From the NCBI GenBank assembly GCA_949987565.1, contig OX465105.1, forward strand, positions 21,149,221 to 21,213,220: 64,000 nt of DNA, in the 5' to 3' direction. Shown piece by piece: positions 1 through 9,387 of the stretch (the stretch's first letter is position 1; every line of letters starts with the position of its first letter). The stretch comes from Luidia sarsii (lineage: Eukaryota > Echinodermata > Asteroidea > Paxillosida > Luidiidae). Both the position numbers and the translations under genes were made by a program. The notes beneath the pieces are model-generated. The model saw only the letters and a list, made by a program, of their open reading frames with translations, was not told the origin of the DNA and searched no databases.

Positions 1-248
1 GCGCTTTGATAGAAACGCTGGATGATCACTCTAACAGCTCTGTCCTAGGTCTGAGGGTTAATGATTAATCCAATTAATTGACATACTCTGGATCGGCACC
101 GCGTCTATGTTCACGTGCGTGTTGCTAATAATGTATTAGCTGCCATGGCTTTCCAAAAGTGCATTAGCGGGTAATTGCCACGTTTGTTCAATCTATAGGC
201 CACTCCTAAAGAACTGGCTCCAAATTATGCCCTTGAACACAAGATGTC
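1..248. other. Left edge, no gene seen
   Basis: Single-copy-looking sequence with no convincing coding frame, tRNA or inverted repeat. It leads directly into the polypurine tract. Confidence 0.5.
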
Positions 249-1150
249 GTGAGGGAGAAAGAGAGGATGGAGAGGGAGGAAGGGTGTGGGAGAGAAGGGG
301 AGACAGATGGAGGGATAGAGGGAGGGGGAGAGGGAGGGGAGATATATGGAGAGAGAGGGGTAAGGGTAGAGACCAATGAGAGGGAGAGAGGACAGAGAGA
401 GAGAGGAGGAGGAAGAGCGTGGGAGAGAAGGGGAGACAGATGGAGAGATAGAGGGAGGGGAGGGGAGAGATGAGAGGGAGAGGGGACAGAGAGAGGGGGA
501 TAGAGGAAGAGAGTGAGAGGGAAGGACAGGGAAAGAGGGATAAGCGAGAGGTATGACTGTGAGAGGGGGAGAGGGAAGGGGAGGGGAGAGGTATGGAGAG
601 ACAGGGAAAGGGGATAGGGACGAAGGAGAGGGAGAGGGAGGAAGGCCTGGGGAAGAGGGACGGAGAGAGGGGAAAGAGTGTGAGAGAGGGAGAGGGAAGA
701 AGAGAGGAGAGAGAATGAGAGAGAGGGGGAAAGTGGGTGAAGACGAATGGAGAGGGAGAGGGGCAGAGAGAGAGAGCTGGAGAGAGAGAGGGGGAAGAGG
801 GAGGAAGAAAGTGCAGTGAGAGAGAAGGCCGGGGAGATGGGACGGAGAGAGAGAGAGAGGAAAGAGTGTGATAGGGAGGGGGAGAGTGAAGTAGAGAAGA
901 GGGATATGGAGAGAGAGGGGGTAGGGACGAAGGAGAGGAAGAGGGGACAGAGAGAGCTGAAGAGAGAGAGCGGGGAAAAGGGAGGAAGTGATGAGTGAAA
1001 GAGAGGGCCGGGGAAAGAGAGAAAAAGAGTGGGGAAATGATGCAGAGGAAGAGGGAGAGAGGTGATAGCGAAAGTGTGAGGGAGGAAAAGGAGGGGGAGA
1101 GATAGAGGGAGAGGGGTGGGGAGGGAGAAAGACGTGAGGGGGAGGGGAGA
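249..1150 (+). repeat. Polypurine (GAGAGG-type) low-complexity tract
   Basis: About 0.9 kb in which nearly every base on the + strand is A or G, built from irregular GAGAGG, GGGAGA and GGAGAGAG words. Both strands stay open for long stretches only because of composition: the minus strand reads as endless Ser/Leu/Pro. No regular long period is visible. Such purine/pyrimidine asymmetry can form triplex (H-) DNA; that is general knowledge, not shown here. Confidence 0.9.
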
Positions 1151-2288
1151 GAATCTCGCCAAACGCACAGTACATACATCAACAAGCTCCATAGCTTGCT
1201 TATTAGTGTGTACGGAACTCGAATGGTGTCGATCATGTGGATAATTGAATGCCGTAGGCCTATAGCTTGAAATTGTGGTGCGATTGTACAACGGGCGTCG
1301 TGGATTACGGCGAGAATAAATAGTAATATTATAATCGAGCAGCCTGTGCAGGCCGCACAACAGAACATGACACGCGAGACTCCATCATTCTCTCTGCCCG
1401 GCTCTCCGGAGCGAAAGTGGCGGTAAATATTTGCCCGAAAGGGCGCGCCTAATCCATTCATTGTGCAATTGGCTTACGGGCTAGTGTACCCTGCTGGCCC
1501 GGTTCGCTGATGACGGGCATGGTGTGTTGGTGCGCTATTTGCCTTTCACTCGCCACAGCTACAACAACCCACGACGCCGAAGATTTACTGCGTGTTGTTA
1601 TGTACAGACGCTTTTATTACAATGACTGGCATTCCTTTTTTTTATGAGCAGAGGAAAAAATATCGAGTCCCGGTGGACCCACAGACAAACAAAAATGGGT
1701 CGCCCTACATTCCAATTTCTCTTTTGGTCTTTGAGGCCTAAATAATTTCCATGCATTTTGACAGGTCACCGTAATACCACTTTCACCTTGAAATTGAATC
1801 ACAAAATGGTCAGTAAAATGTTATAGGCCGTATGGCATGATCGAAGCCTCGGTATGAGAACGTAAAAGGACAAAATGGACCCCAGGGTCGTTGGAGTGGA
1901 AACCAGTATGGCGTCCCACGCTTTTTAGAGGCGGTGAACGTGACCGAAAAATGGGAATAATTGCGGTTGGAAGGGAACATTGTTGAGTGTATGCACTATA
2001 GGCGATTGTGAACAAAGAAAATACTGTCATGCGCTCCGCACAGGAGCACATTGTCGCTACATGTTCTAGGTTGAGTAATCATGCATGGATGGGCACATGT
2101 GTAATGACAGCGGATGAATTGCACACAGGCCTAAGAGTCTTTGGAACCGCAACATACGTGGGCTGAAGCAATCTACAAAAAGGTTATGCAAATGTTGATT
2201 CTTTGTAGTCACACGGAAATAATATGAGTTGTATCCTAACATTGGACTACTAATAATAGGTTTGCCAGTTTTTGTTTCAATTTCTTTT
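1151..2288. other. Intergenic, no gene seen
   Basis: Unique-looking intergenic DNA. Short open frames lack splice-site context, codon bias or recognisable protein motifs. Confidence 0.4.
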
Positions 2289-2460
2289 AATGAGATTTGA
2301 AGGTTTGCATGGTGAGAATAGCAGGATAATTAGGTTTGCGGAGACACCATGTAAATTCTCTTTTGTGAGTAAGTGTGGTTCTGAAAAGAACCAGAGGAAC
2401 TCGACGTTTCGAACAGAGTACTCTGTTCGTCTTCAGGAGACTGCTGGATTCTAACTGGGA
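2289..2460 (+). repeat. Dispersed repeat family D with hammerhead-like core
   Basis: This copy starts GATTTGAAGGTTTGC and continues through a GACACCATGTAA block. It ends in a strong hairpin. On the minus strand, 2436-2406 reads CTGAAGA, then a self-complementary arm pair (GAACAGAG, TA, CTCTGTTC), then GAAACGTC. Related copies lie near 4126, 13104, 29336, 40112, 41900 and 44417. The box order resembles a hammerhead ribozyme core, but one extra base separates CTGAAGA from the stem and no cleavage site was identified. Confidence 0.7.
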
Positions 2461-3268
2461 GTGGGGCTTGTGTAGTGTAGAGAGGGATCCTTGTGGGAGG
2501 ATTAGCTCAGTGAAGTGTAAAGGCGGGCACAGGATCCTAGTTCTTTTAATCACGAACACGCTTTCGAATTTGAGAGCCACTTCAATTAGGGTTTCTGCTT
2601 TGTTATTTTGAATTAGAGAAACTCAACGTTTCGGAAACAAGGCTTAATCTCTATAAACCGTCTGTTCACAATAAGAACAAGAGTGTATTCGATACATTGA
2701 CATGAACTACCAATTGGCACTGTCGTGTAATTTCAGAGACTGGTTATCGAGGCCCACGAATTATTCTCTGCTGCGTTCGAGCTTCGGGGAAATAATCAGT
2801 ATCGAATTTTATGCACGCGCTAATTAACGTGCATGCCCCCGTGTTTTGTGAAGCCCGTCGTCATAGCAACTGCTGCTTGGCATCCGCGGAGATATAAAAA
2901 TATATCGCACGCGCGGGCGGGCACCAGCGGCGCCGCTGGTTTTCTGTTCCCATGCCAACCAGATGCTAATAGGAGGTCGGCCTGTGTCATCGCCATCTGT
3001 GCGAATCGATGGAGGTCAATCGGAAATGACGGCCACGGTATAACCGGGCATAATTTGGCGGGCTATTTCTGACGGTTCCATGGCTAACCCTAGCGACTTA
3101 TGATGGGGGGAATGGGGTCCAATTCGGTGGTGGTATAATTATGGAATTGTATGAGGGTTTATTTTGAAAGAATTTGTTCCACTACATGGGAAGTGGAAAC
3201 CGGGACGGCCTTGCACATTGTACTTGCTGTATGTCCAGTACCTCTTGGGAGATACCGAAGGGATTCTG
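2461..3268. other. Intergenic, no gene seen; GC palindrome
   Basis: No gene is recognised. A TATA-like ATATAAAAATATA lies near 2892. A perfect 18-bp palindrome, ACCAGCGGCGCCGCTGGT, occupies 2923-2940. The two are close, but nothing downstream looks like a coding exon. Confidence 0.4.
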
Positions 3269-3435
3269 CTATAGACCTTTTTCACGTGACGTCATGCTGG
3301 ACCGCCTTACAATGGCAGCGCACAGTGTAGACATGCAGTTGTACCATAGGGTTGTGCGTACACTTTCCGTAAAAAAGCGGTCCAACGTGGCCGGCAGTGC
3401 TTTTGTTTGTTCACGTGGGTGAAAAAGGTCTATAG
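3269..3435. mobile_element. 167-bp MITE with 17-bp perfect TIRs
   Basis: The element begins CTATAGACCTTTTTCAC and ends with its exact reverse complement, GTGAAAAAGGTCTATAG. Inside each end is a CACGTG E-box palindrome. There is no coding capacity. No second copy was noticed in the window, and a target-site duplication is not obvious. Confidence 0.75.
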
Positions 3436-4069
3436 GCCCTATACCAGACAAAATTGCTTCTCTGGCCCAAGACCGTAGGCCTAGCAGATGGAGACAGTTT
3501 GTAATCGCCTGCTCCGCAGTACAATGATGATGATTATGGAATTTTATTACGAGCAAATTGATTGCGTACCATAGTATATAGAGCATGTCATTGTGAGTTT
3601 GTCTTTCAAAAAGTGCAATTCTTCCTCTGAGAAAGGTTCTGCTACGACCGACCGAAGATTTGGCCTTGGGCTCGTACGACCTGAGTTATCGTTAAAATAA
3701 AGATAATTGTCTTCCGTCGGCAAAAGAGGAATTACGAATAATAGAAACGACATCAAAATAACAACAGCTATCTGCTGAGCAAAAAAATCTCCCGTTAGCT
3801 CAGCACGTATATAGCTCACCGTGTGCGGTCAACTTTTGGTGAGACTTCTGCCTCTCGAGGCCGTGAGACCAATATCTATCCTGTTTGATTTTGGCAACCA
3901 CGTGAACAGGGCGTGTGATTTCATTGGCCAGTTGTCAGTTTTGTGGCTCAGCACGTAGCTCACTGAGTCGGCGCACACAGTGAGCTTGTTTTCCACGCGA
4001 GGCGAAACAAAAATCCCCCACGGGTATTTATTGTTCCCGTTTACTTAGCGTTTTGAAAATGTCAAAAAT

Positions 4070-4112
4070 TAGGAGGGCCTAAAGTTTCGATCAGCAGGAC
4101 CTTTATCAAAAG
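4070..4112 (-). repeat. Family E repeat fragment (hammerhead-like box)
   Basis: On the minus strand this carries the family E hairpin: AAGGTCCTGCTGATC followed by GAAAC and then AGGCCC. The left box has decayed to TTGATAA. Confidence 0.6.
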
Positions 4113-4125
4113 TTTGAAACTAAAT

Positions 4126-4262
4126 AAGAGTTGAAGGTTTGCAGGGTGGAAGTACCAAGTGGAAGGTTTGCGGCGACACCATGTAACAACAGCTCTATTC
4201 AGAGCCACGCTTCATCTCAAAGGAAAATGTGTTACACGGTGTCAAGGCAAACCCTCCACTTG
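4126..4262. repeat. Family D repeat, foldback copy
   Basis: Inverted arrangement: CAAGTGGAAGGTTTGCGGCG near 4158, and its approximate reverse complement (GGCAAACCCTCCACTTGG) ending at 4262. The centre is decayed. Confidence 0.6.
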
Positions 4263-5063
4263 GTTTGAAAATGGCACATTATAAATAAACAGTAAAAACA
4301 AATGTCTGTCGGTCGTGTGCAATGGAAATGGCACGGTGCGAAGTGCAATCGTACCAGCGCTTTTTACATCTCAGCTCTCCAGCCCTTTCAAATCAATCAA
4401 TCAAAATGAATTTCACAGAAAATACACGTACATGTACACATCCAAAGACTTTTATGGATGTATTTCTTACCAAAGCGCTTTGCATTCAGCGAAACCCCTC
4501 CCCCCTATACGTTTACGCTATACATATTGGCACTTTCTATACTTCATCGACTTCTCACAATGGACGAGATGGGTCAGAGAGGGCCATGTACGTTTCTCCG
4601 CCTCCGCCAAGTCAATGTTATTGTTATGTCAATGTCAACGCCTCTGACGTCATCACGACCCGACGACAGTGCCGGTGGCGTCAGTGCAGTCGGGGAACCT
4701 CCCTTCGCGGTCACGAGAGGAACAATTTTTTTTTTTTTTGGTGTGTATGGCGTGTGGCCGTGTGGCGTGCTCGGTCCTAACTGTCATCTTTCTATTGCAG
4801 GGTCTTGGGTAGTCATAACATAGGCCTATAGATGGAAGCGGTGCCAAAGAATGAACAAAAACATACTTTTTTTTTAAACTTTTTTTTTTTTTTTTACAAA
4901 TACAGCTTTATCCCCGAGCTGCTGTAGCCAGGTTAACAACCAAAAGTTATTTGCATCTGAATGAAAGCAGGGGTGTGATCCCTAGAGATATACTAACGGC
5001 AGTTAATGGTTGAATTGCTTCTGACTGGCGCCCCCACCCCAGCAATGACTACGGTAGTTGATA

Positions 5064-5180
5064 GGGAAGGCCAACATCTAAGGGCTGGATAGCTCAGGTG
5101 GAAGAGCACTGGTACGTTAATTTAGAGGTCTCGGATTCAAGTCCCGATCCAGTCAAAGTTTTCTTTGGCAATTAAAAAAA
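5064..5180 (+). mobile_element. tRNA-derived SINE copy 1
   Basis: The tRNA-like part (5083-5154) has acceptor arms GGCTGGAT and ATCCAGTC, an A-box (TAGCTCAGGTGG) and a B-box (ATTCAAGTCCC). It is preceded by GGGAAGGCCAACATCTAAG and followed by AAAGTTTTCTTTGGCAATT. Both flanks recur in the other copies, so this is a SINE rather than a tRNA gene. The anticodon arm is degraded. Confidence 0.8.
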
Positions 5181-6330
5181 AATACATCGTGCAAGCGAAC
5201 AGGATGGCAACGTGGCTGGACATGTAATGAAATCAAAGTGGTTTTAAAATTGGTTTTAAATATAATTAATTATATACTTGGATATTTCACCTACATTATG
5301 ATAAAAGAGTTTATTTCCAAAACGTTCAATAACCATTTTCCTATAAACAGGACAAAACGGCTATTGTTTGCAGTCAATCAGGAACAGTTTACAACATTTC
5401 TGTAGATTACTATATAATTATAACTAAGTTTTTTTTAGATCAAGTTAGTTTAGTTTAAACTAAACCACACCAAAAAAGCAAGTCTACGGCCATAGGTCTA
5501 CACGTTTGGTGTCACTTCAATCTCCCCAATCATTTCTCATCAAAATAATCTCATCAAATGTCTCATCACTTGGTCATCGTCCTGATGCTGTCCGTCTAAG
5601 CCGGGACCGAAATTGTGGAAGGCTAGACCACATGTACATGGCCTCAACATCCTTGTTTGCTTATAGGCCTATACCTATAATCCCTCTTTTGTGTTCACTC
5701 CTCCCCCACTTCTCTCTTTCACCCTTTCCCTATCTTGTTTCCCCCTTCCACCGCCTAATCCCTACCTAATCCCCCCGCCCTTCCCTTTGATCCCATCCTA
5801 CCCGCTTTCCCCTTTGTCCTCTGTATGTCATCCTTGTCCAGTTACTCTCCCCGTCCCATTTATGACCCGGCACAGCATAACGGGAATAACCCCCACTTTT
5901 GAGATTTTGAGATTTTCTAATGATGTGAAAGAGTATACCATCAGCTTTCAAATGATATCAAAATTATTTCCGTGTGAACTTTGTTGTAAATAGTACAAGG
6001 GGACATCACTCGTTCATTTGGTAGCAGACACAATATAGCAGCACCATTCTAACTCCTCGGAAGGGGCCATTCAAAAAGGCAGGAACTTTACATTTTCATG
6101 AAAACAGTACACAAACACTCCCCCGAAATCCTCGTTTTTTCAACATTTAGAGACGGATTTCGGAAAAATCCTCCGGACATAATATCCTCCAATACAATAA
6201 CTTTCCGAAAAAAAAAATCTAATTGAGAAGATACTTTGACTTCAGGCGTTGTTTACTCGAAAAGTGTTTTGGTGGGATATTTCTCATGTCGCGCGCTGTG
6301 CCGGGTCACATTTGTTTTGTCCCTGCCATT
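5181..6330. other. Intergenic with pyrimidine-rich repeat segment
   Basis: No gene is seen. Positions 5690-5860 are C/T-rich and match the sequence upstream of the family E core near 58190-58315 (opposite strand) and 50005-50160. The mobile unit of family E therefore probably extends at least 200 bp 5' of its hairpin. Confidence 0.5.
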
Positions 6331-6395
6331 CTGCCTTTGAGAAACTTCCTGCTAGGATTGAAACGTCAGGCCCTCCAAATTTTGATAATTATTAA
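6331..6395 (+). repeat. Family E repeat fragment
   Basis: Contains CTGCCTTTGAGAAAC, TTCCTGCTAGGATT, GAAACGTCAGGCCC. One stem base differs from the other copies. Confidence 0.65.
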
Positions 6396-6849
6396 AAAAC
6401 AAAAAAGGATTAGCAAAAACATACATGGCTTCTTCTTTTTCAAAAATAAATAAATATAAGGTTCGGGCAGAGGAAGTTAGCTCTTTTTTTATATATATGT
6501 ATTGGCATAACTATTTACTACCGGTATTCAAGTTACAAGTATAGTCAGATCTGAGTTTGCTGAGAGACACGAGTTCACAAAACTGTACCGAAGATCAGAG
6601 CAGCTGCTCATTGCTTCTTCTTTTTTCGGAAAACACACTCCATATTCAAGAATAACCAGCCAGTCAGAATTTTCATAAAATGAAAACAATCAAAATCTGT
6701 TTTTTCTTCATATATAGGCCTAATGAAATGAAGTCTTGCTGTAAACATGGAGCTATAGCTCAATGATGTAAATGAAATTCATAATGGAATATTATAGTCG
6801 CATAGCCTACATCAGTAAGAGGAACAATTCAAAATATTGTAGCAAGTGG

Positions 6850-6931
6850 GCTAACGTTTCGATCCTAGCAGGACCTTCATCAGAGACGTATGATTAAGGT
6901 CCTACTAGGATCGAAACGTTAGGCTACTAAG
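6850..6931. repeat. Inverted pair of family E hairpins, best-preserved CTGATGA box
   Basis: Two copies lie tail to tail. The minus-strand copy (6883-6856) keeps an intact CTGATGA box, the hairpin arms GGTCC and GGATC around TGCTA, and GAAAC. The plus-strand copy (6886-6925) has a decayed left box but the same arms and GAAACGTTAGG. Confidence 0.7.
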
Positions 6932-7104
6932 TACAATTTATTTATTTATACAAAACCCAATCCCGTTAACTACGGTCAAGAATGACAAACAGTGCTGGAG
7001 GGAATTCAAAAATCTCACAAAAACAAAATACAACAGGCAAAGAGCACGCACAGCAACATTAATAGGACTTTAGAAAAAGATGCCTGGAAATGTGCTGGGG
7101 AAAT

Positions 7105-7283
7105 CTAAACTGTAATACATGAAGCCGTGGAATATGTCTGGCCAATCAAGAAATGATGTACAGCCTCCTTAAAACTCCAAGCCCCCTCCTTTGAGGGCTG
7201 CCCAATGATATCAGGGGGAAGCCTATTCCAGATGTTGACAGCGACTGGCAACAAAATCCTGTCATAGTCCAGCAGAGTCTGGG
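7105..7283 (-). pseudogene. LINE ORF2 C-terminal fragment
   Basis: The minus strand reads VAVNIWNRLPPDIIG near its start and continues to a TAG stop at 7107-7105. A hydrophobic residue, then W-N-x-L-P, near the protein end is the usual C-terminal signature of reverse transcriptases of Jockey/CR1/RTE-type non-LTR retrotransposons. Everything upstream (polymerase, endonuclease) is missing, so this is a 5'-truncated dead copy. I cannot assign the clade. Confidence 0.6.
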
Positions 7284-7289
7284 CATTTT

Positions 7290-8475
7290 ACTACCGTTTC
7301 AACGGGTTGGTATAAACAGTTAGTAAAAGATTTATATTTTTTGTTCTTGAGAGGAGCAATTCAATAGTTATGACGAGCACCCAACATTTCGGTTGCTTAA
7401 TAAACTGGCGAACTCGTTATACTTCGCCCACCGAGTGCTTTAGAATAGTGTACTGTACAGTACATGATGTGGGCCTACTTGAGCACAGCGCGTCATGCAA
7501 GTTGCGGGGTCCAAACAATAAAAAAATTTCTGTTCTTCCATTAGAGACGAACCCGAGATAGGCCCGACAAGATCACTTGAAGTCGCCGATTTCTTTTCTT
7601 CGAACGCAACACATTGTATTTTGTAGGCCTACATACAACCGGAGTATATTTTGCTTCGTAACATTCGTAATAAATAGTGACATTGCCCAGCCATTCGGCT
7701 CCGAAAGAAGGCAAATTGTTGGCAATTCGGAGAATGATCTTTAGTTTCTGGGGGGGGGTGACAAATCCTATGGGATAATGGGATAATACAGAGATAAGTC
7801 TTACTGCAATCACGCACTAATTACGAGGCTAATTCAGTGAAAGTTCAACTTACATTTTCCTCTTTTTTATTCGCTAGGGCAGGATGAAGTGGTCCCAGAT
7901 AAAAACCAAACTTTTGAATGAATTTCTCCGGAGACCCCAGATATAATGTGCATTTTTCAAACAACCATGATTTCAAGTCACAACGAGGAACGAACTTTGC
8001 TAAATAAAAACATGTCTGCCAAGGGATTCTAGCAGGACATAATGAACAGCGCCACCTATCGAACTTTGCTGAAGGTATAATTATGGCGATCCATTTAGCA
8101 TGCCTTTTCACTGATTCTTAAATTTTCCCGAAGCATTTTTAGACGTTCACGCTAGACTGAAAATGGTATCGAAGCTCATACGTTCGGAATTCGAAGATCT
8201 AAAAAAAGATTTGAAAATATAAAAAATTATTAATAAAAACAACTGGGAGAGAAGGGGCCACCGTAGCAGGAGTGGATAAAGCAGCCGTGAAAATAGCGAA
8301 TTCGACTGATTAGCCGAAATTTCGCCGAACTTTCGGACTAGCTTCAGTCTGGCGCTGTTGTTAATACCCGCAAAGTTTGGGTTGCAGTTTCCGTCACGGC
8401 CGATATTAAATAATAAAATTCGTTGTGCGACCAAAGCTTCATTGTGCCCTTTTTTTTATTTGGGGTGGTCCTACC
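7290..8475. other. QPRT: Upstream region of the QPRT gene
   Basis: No coding exon is recognised. It should contain the promoter and 5' UTR of the downstream gene. There is no clear TATA box at a sensible distance. A T-rich run precedes the start codon (8452-8460). Whether an upstream non-coding exon exists cannot be seen. Confidence 0.35.
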
Positions 8476-9387
8476 ATGGGAAAGTGGGGCAAGTACAAGA
8501 AGAAGTACAACACAAAGTGGGAGTACCAGCCCGGCATACGGGACTGGATAGGACGGGTGCCCAACGACGACACGAAGGTGATGTGCCGCTTCTGCAAGTG
8601 CCGACTGCGAGCCCACAACCACGACCTCCACCGTCACGCCCGCACTTCCAAGCACCGCTCCTTCGCCGGCCCCAAGGCCAGCGCACCCCTAGCCTGCCCG
8701 TCCGCCATGGAGACCTCGCCCAGAGGCGCCGGAGCCAGCGGCAGCGCGAACACTAGCAGTGGCACCACCGGCAACGGTGGAGCTGGAGGAGGAGGAGGAG
8801 GAGGTGGCGGAGGCTCGTCGTGCACCTTCGCCAACGTCTCCAGCTACGACATCCCGCACGTTCTGCACCCGACGGCCGTGGAGGCGGCCGTCAAGGGCTG
8901 GCTCCTGGAGGACACGCCCAGCTTCGACCACGCCGGCTACGTGGTGGGCGACCAGGAGGAGACGGCCGTCATCATGTGCAAGAGCCCCGGCGTGCTGGCC
9001 GGCGTGCCCTTCGTGGATGCCGTCTTCCAGGAGCTGGACTGCTGGGTGCAGTGGAAGTACCGCGAGGGCTCGGACCTGTACGACGTGCCCTGCGAGGTGG
9101 CCACGGTGACGGGGCGCGCCCGCCGCATCCTGCTGGGCGAGCGGCTGGCGCTGAACATCCTGGCCCGGGCCAGCGGCGTGGCCAAGAAGGCGCGGGGCTT
9201 CGCCCAGCTGGCCCAGAACCACAGCTGGCAGGGCGAGATCGCCGGCTCGCGCAAGACCACGCCGGGCTTCCGCATGGTGGAGAAGTACGCCCTCCTCATC
9301 GGCGGCGTCTCCACTCACCGCTACGACCTGTCCAGCATGATCATGCTCAAGGACAACCATATCTGGACTGCTGGCAGCATTACAAAG
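8476..9387 (+). CDS. QPRT: QPRT exon 1 (zinc finger, linker, most of the enzyme)
   Basis: The 912-nt exon encodes residues 1-304 and ends ACA AAG before GTACTC. It is very GC-rich at third positions compared with the AT-rich flanks. It carries the finger, the linker and the N-terminal barrel region up to KDNH. No splice signal separates finger from enzyme, so the fusion is within one exon. Confidence 0.93.

Noticed and set aside
193..1461. Long minus-strand open frames over the GA tract
   Set aside because: They are Ser/Leu/Pro runs forced by polypyrimidine composition; all three frames are open together.
2862..2876. RFX X-box-like GTCGTCATAGCAAC
   Set aside because: One half-site is imperfect and no gene start follows; likely chance.
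5083..5154. Functional tRNA gene (also 12502, 39458)
   Set aside because: Shared non-tRNA flanks in all copies, broken stems and no consistent anticodon point to SINEs.
8689..9360. 223-codon minus-strand frame opposite QPRT exon 1
   Set aside because: Shadow of a GC-rich coding exon; the + frame has the catalytic motifs and consistent splice sites.
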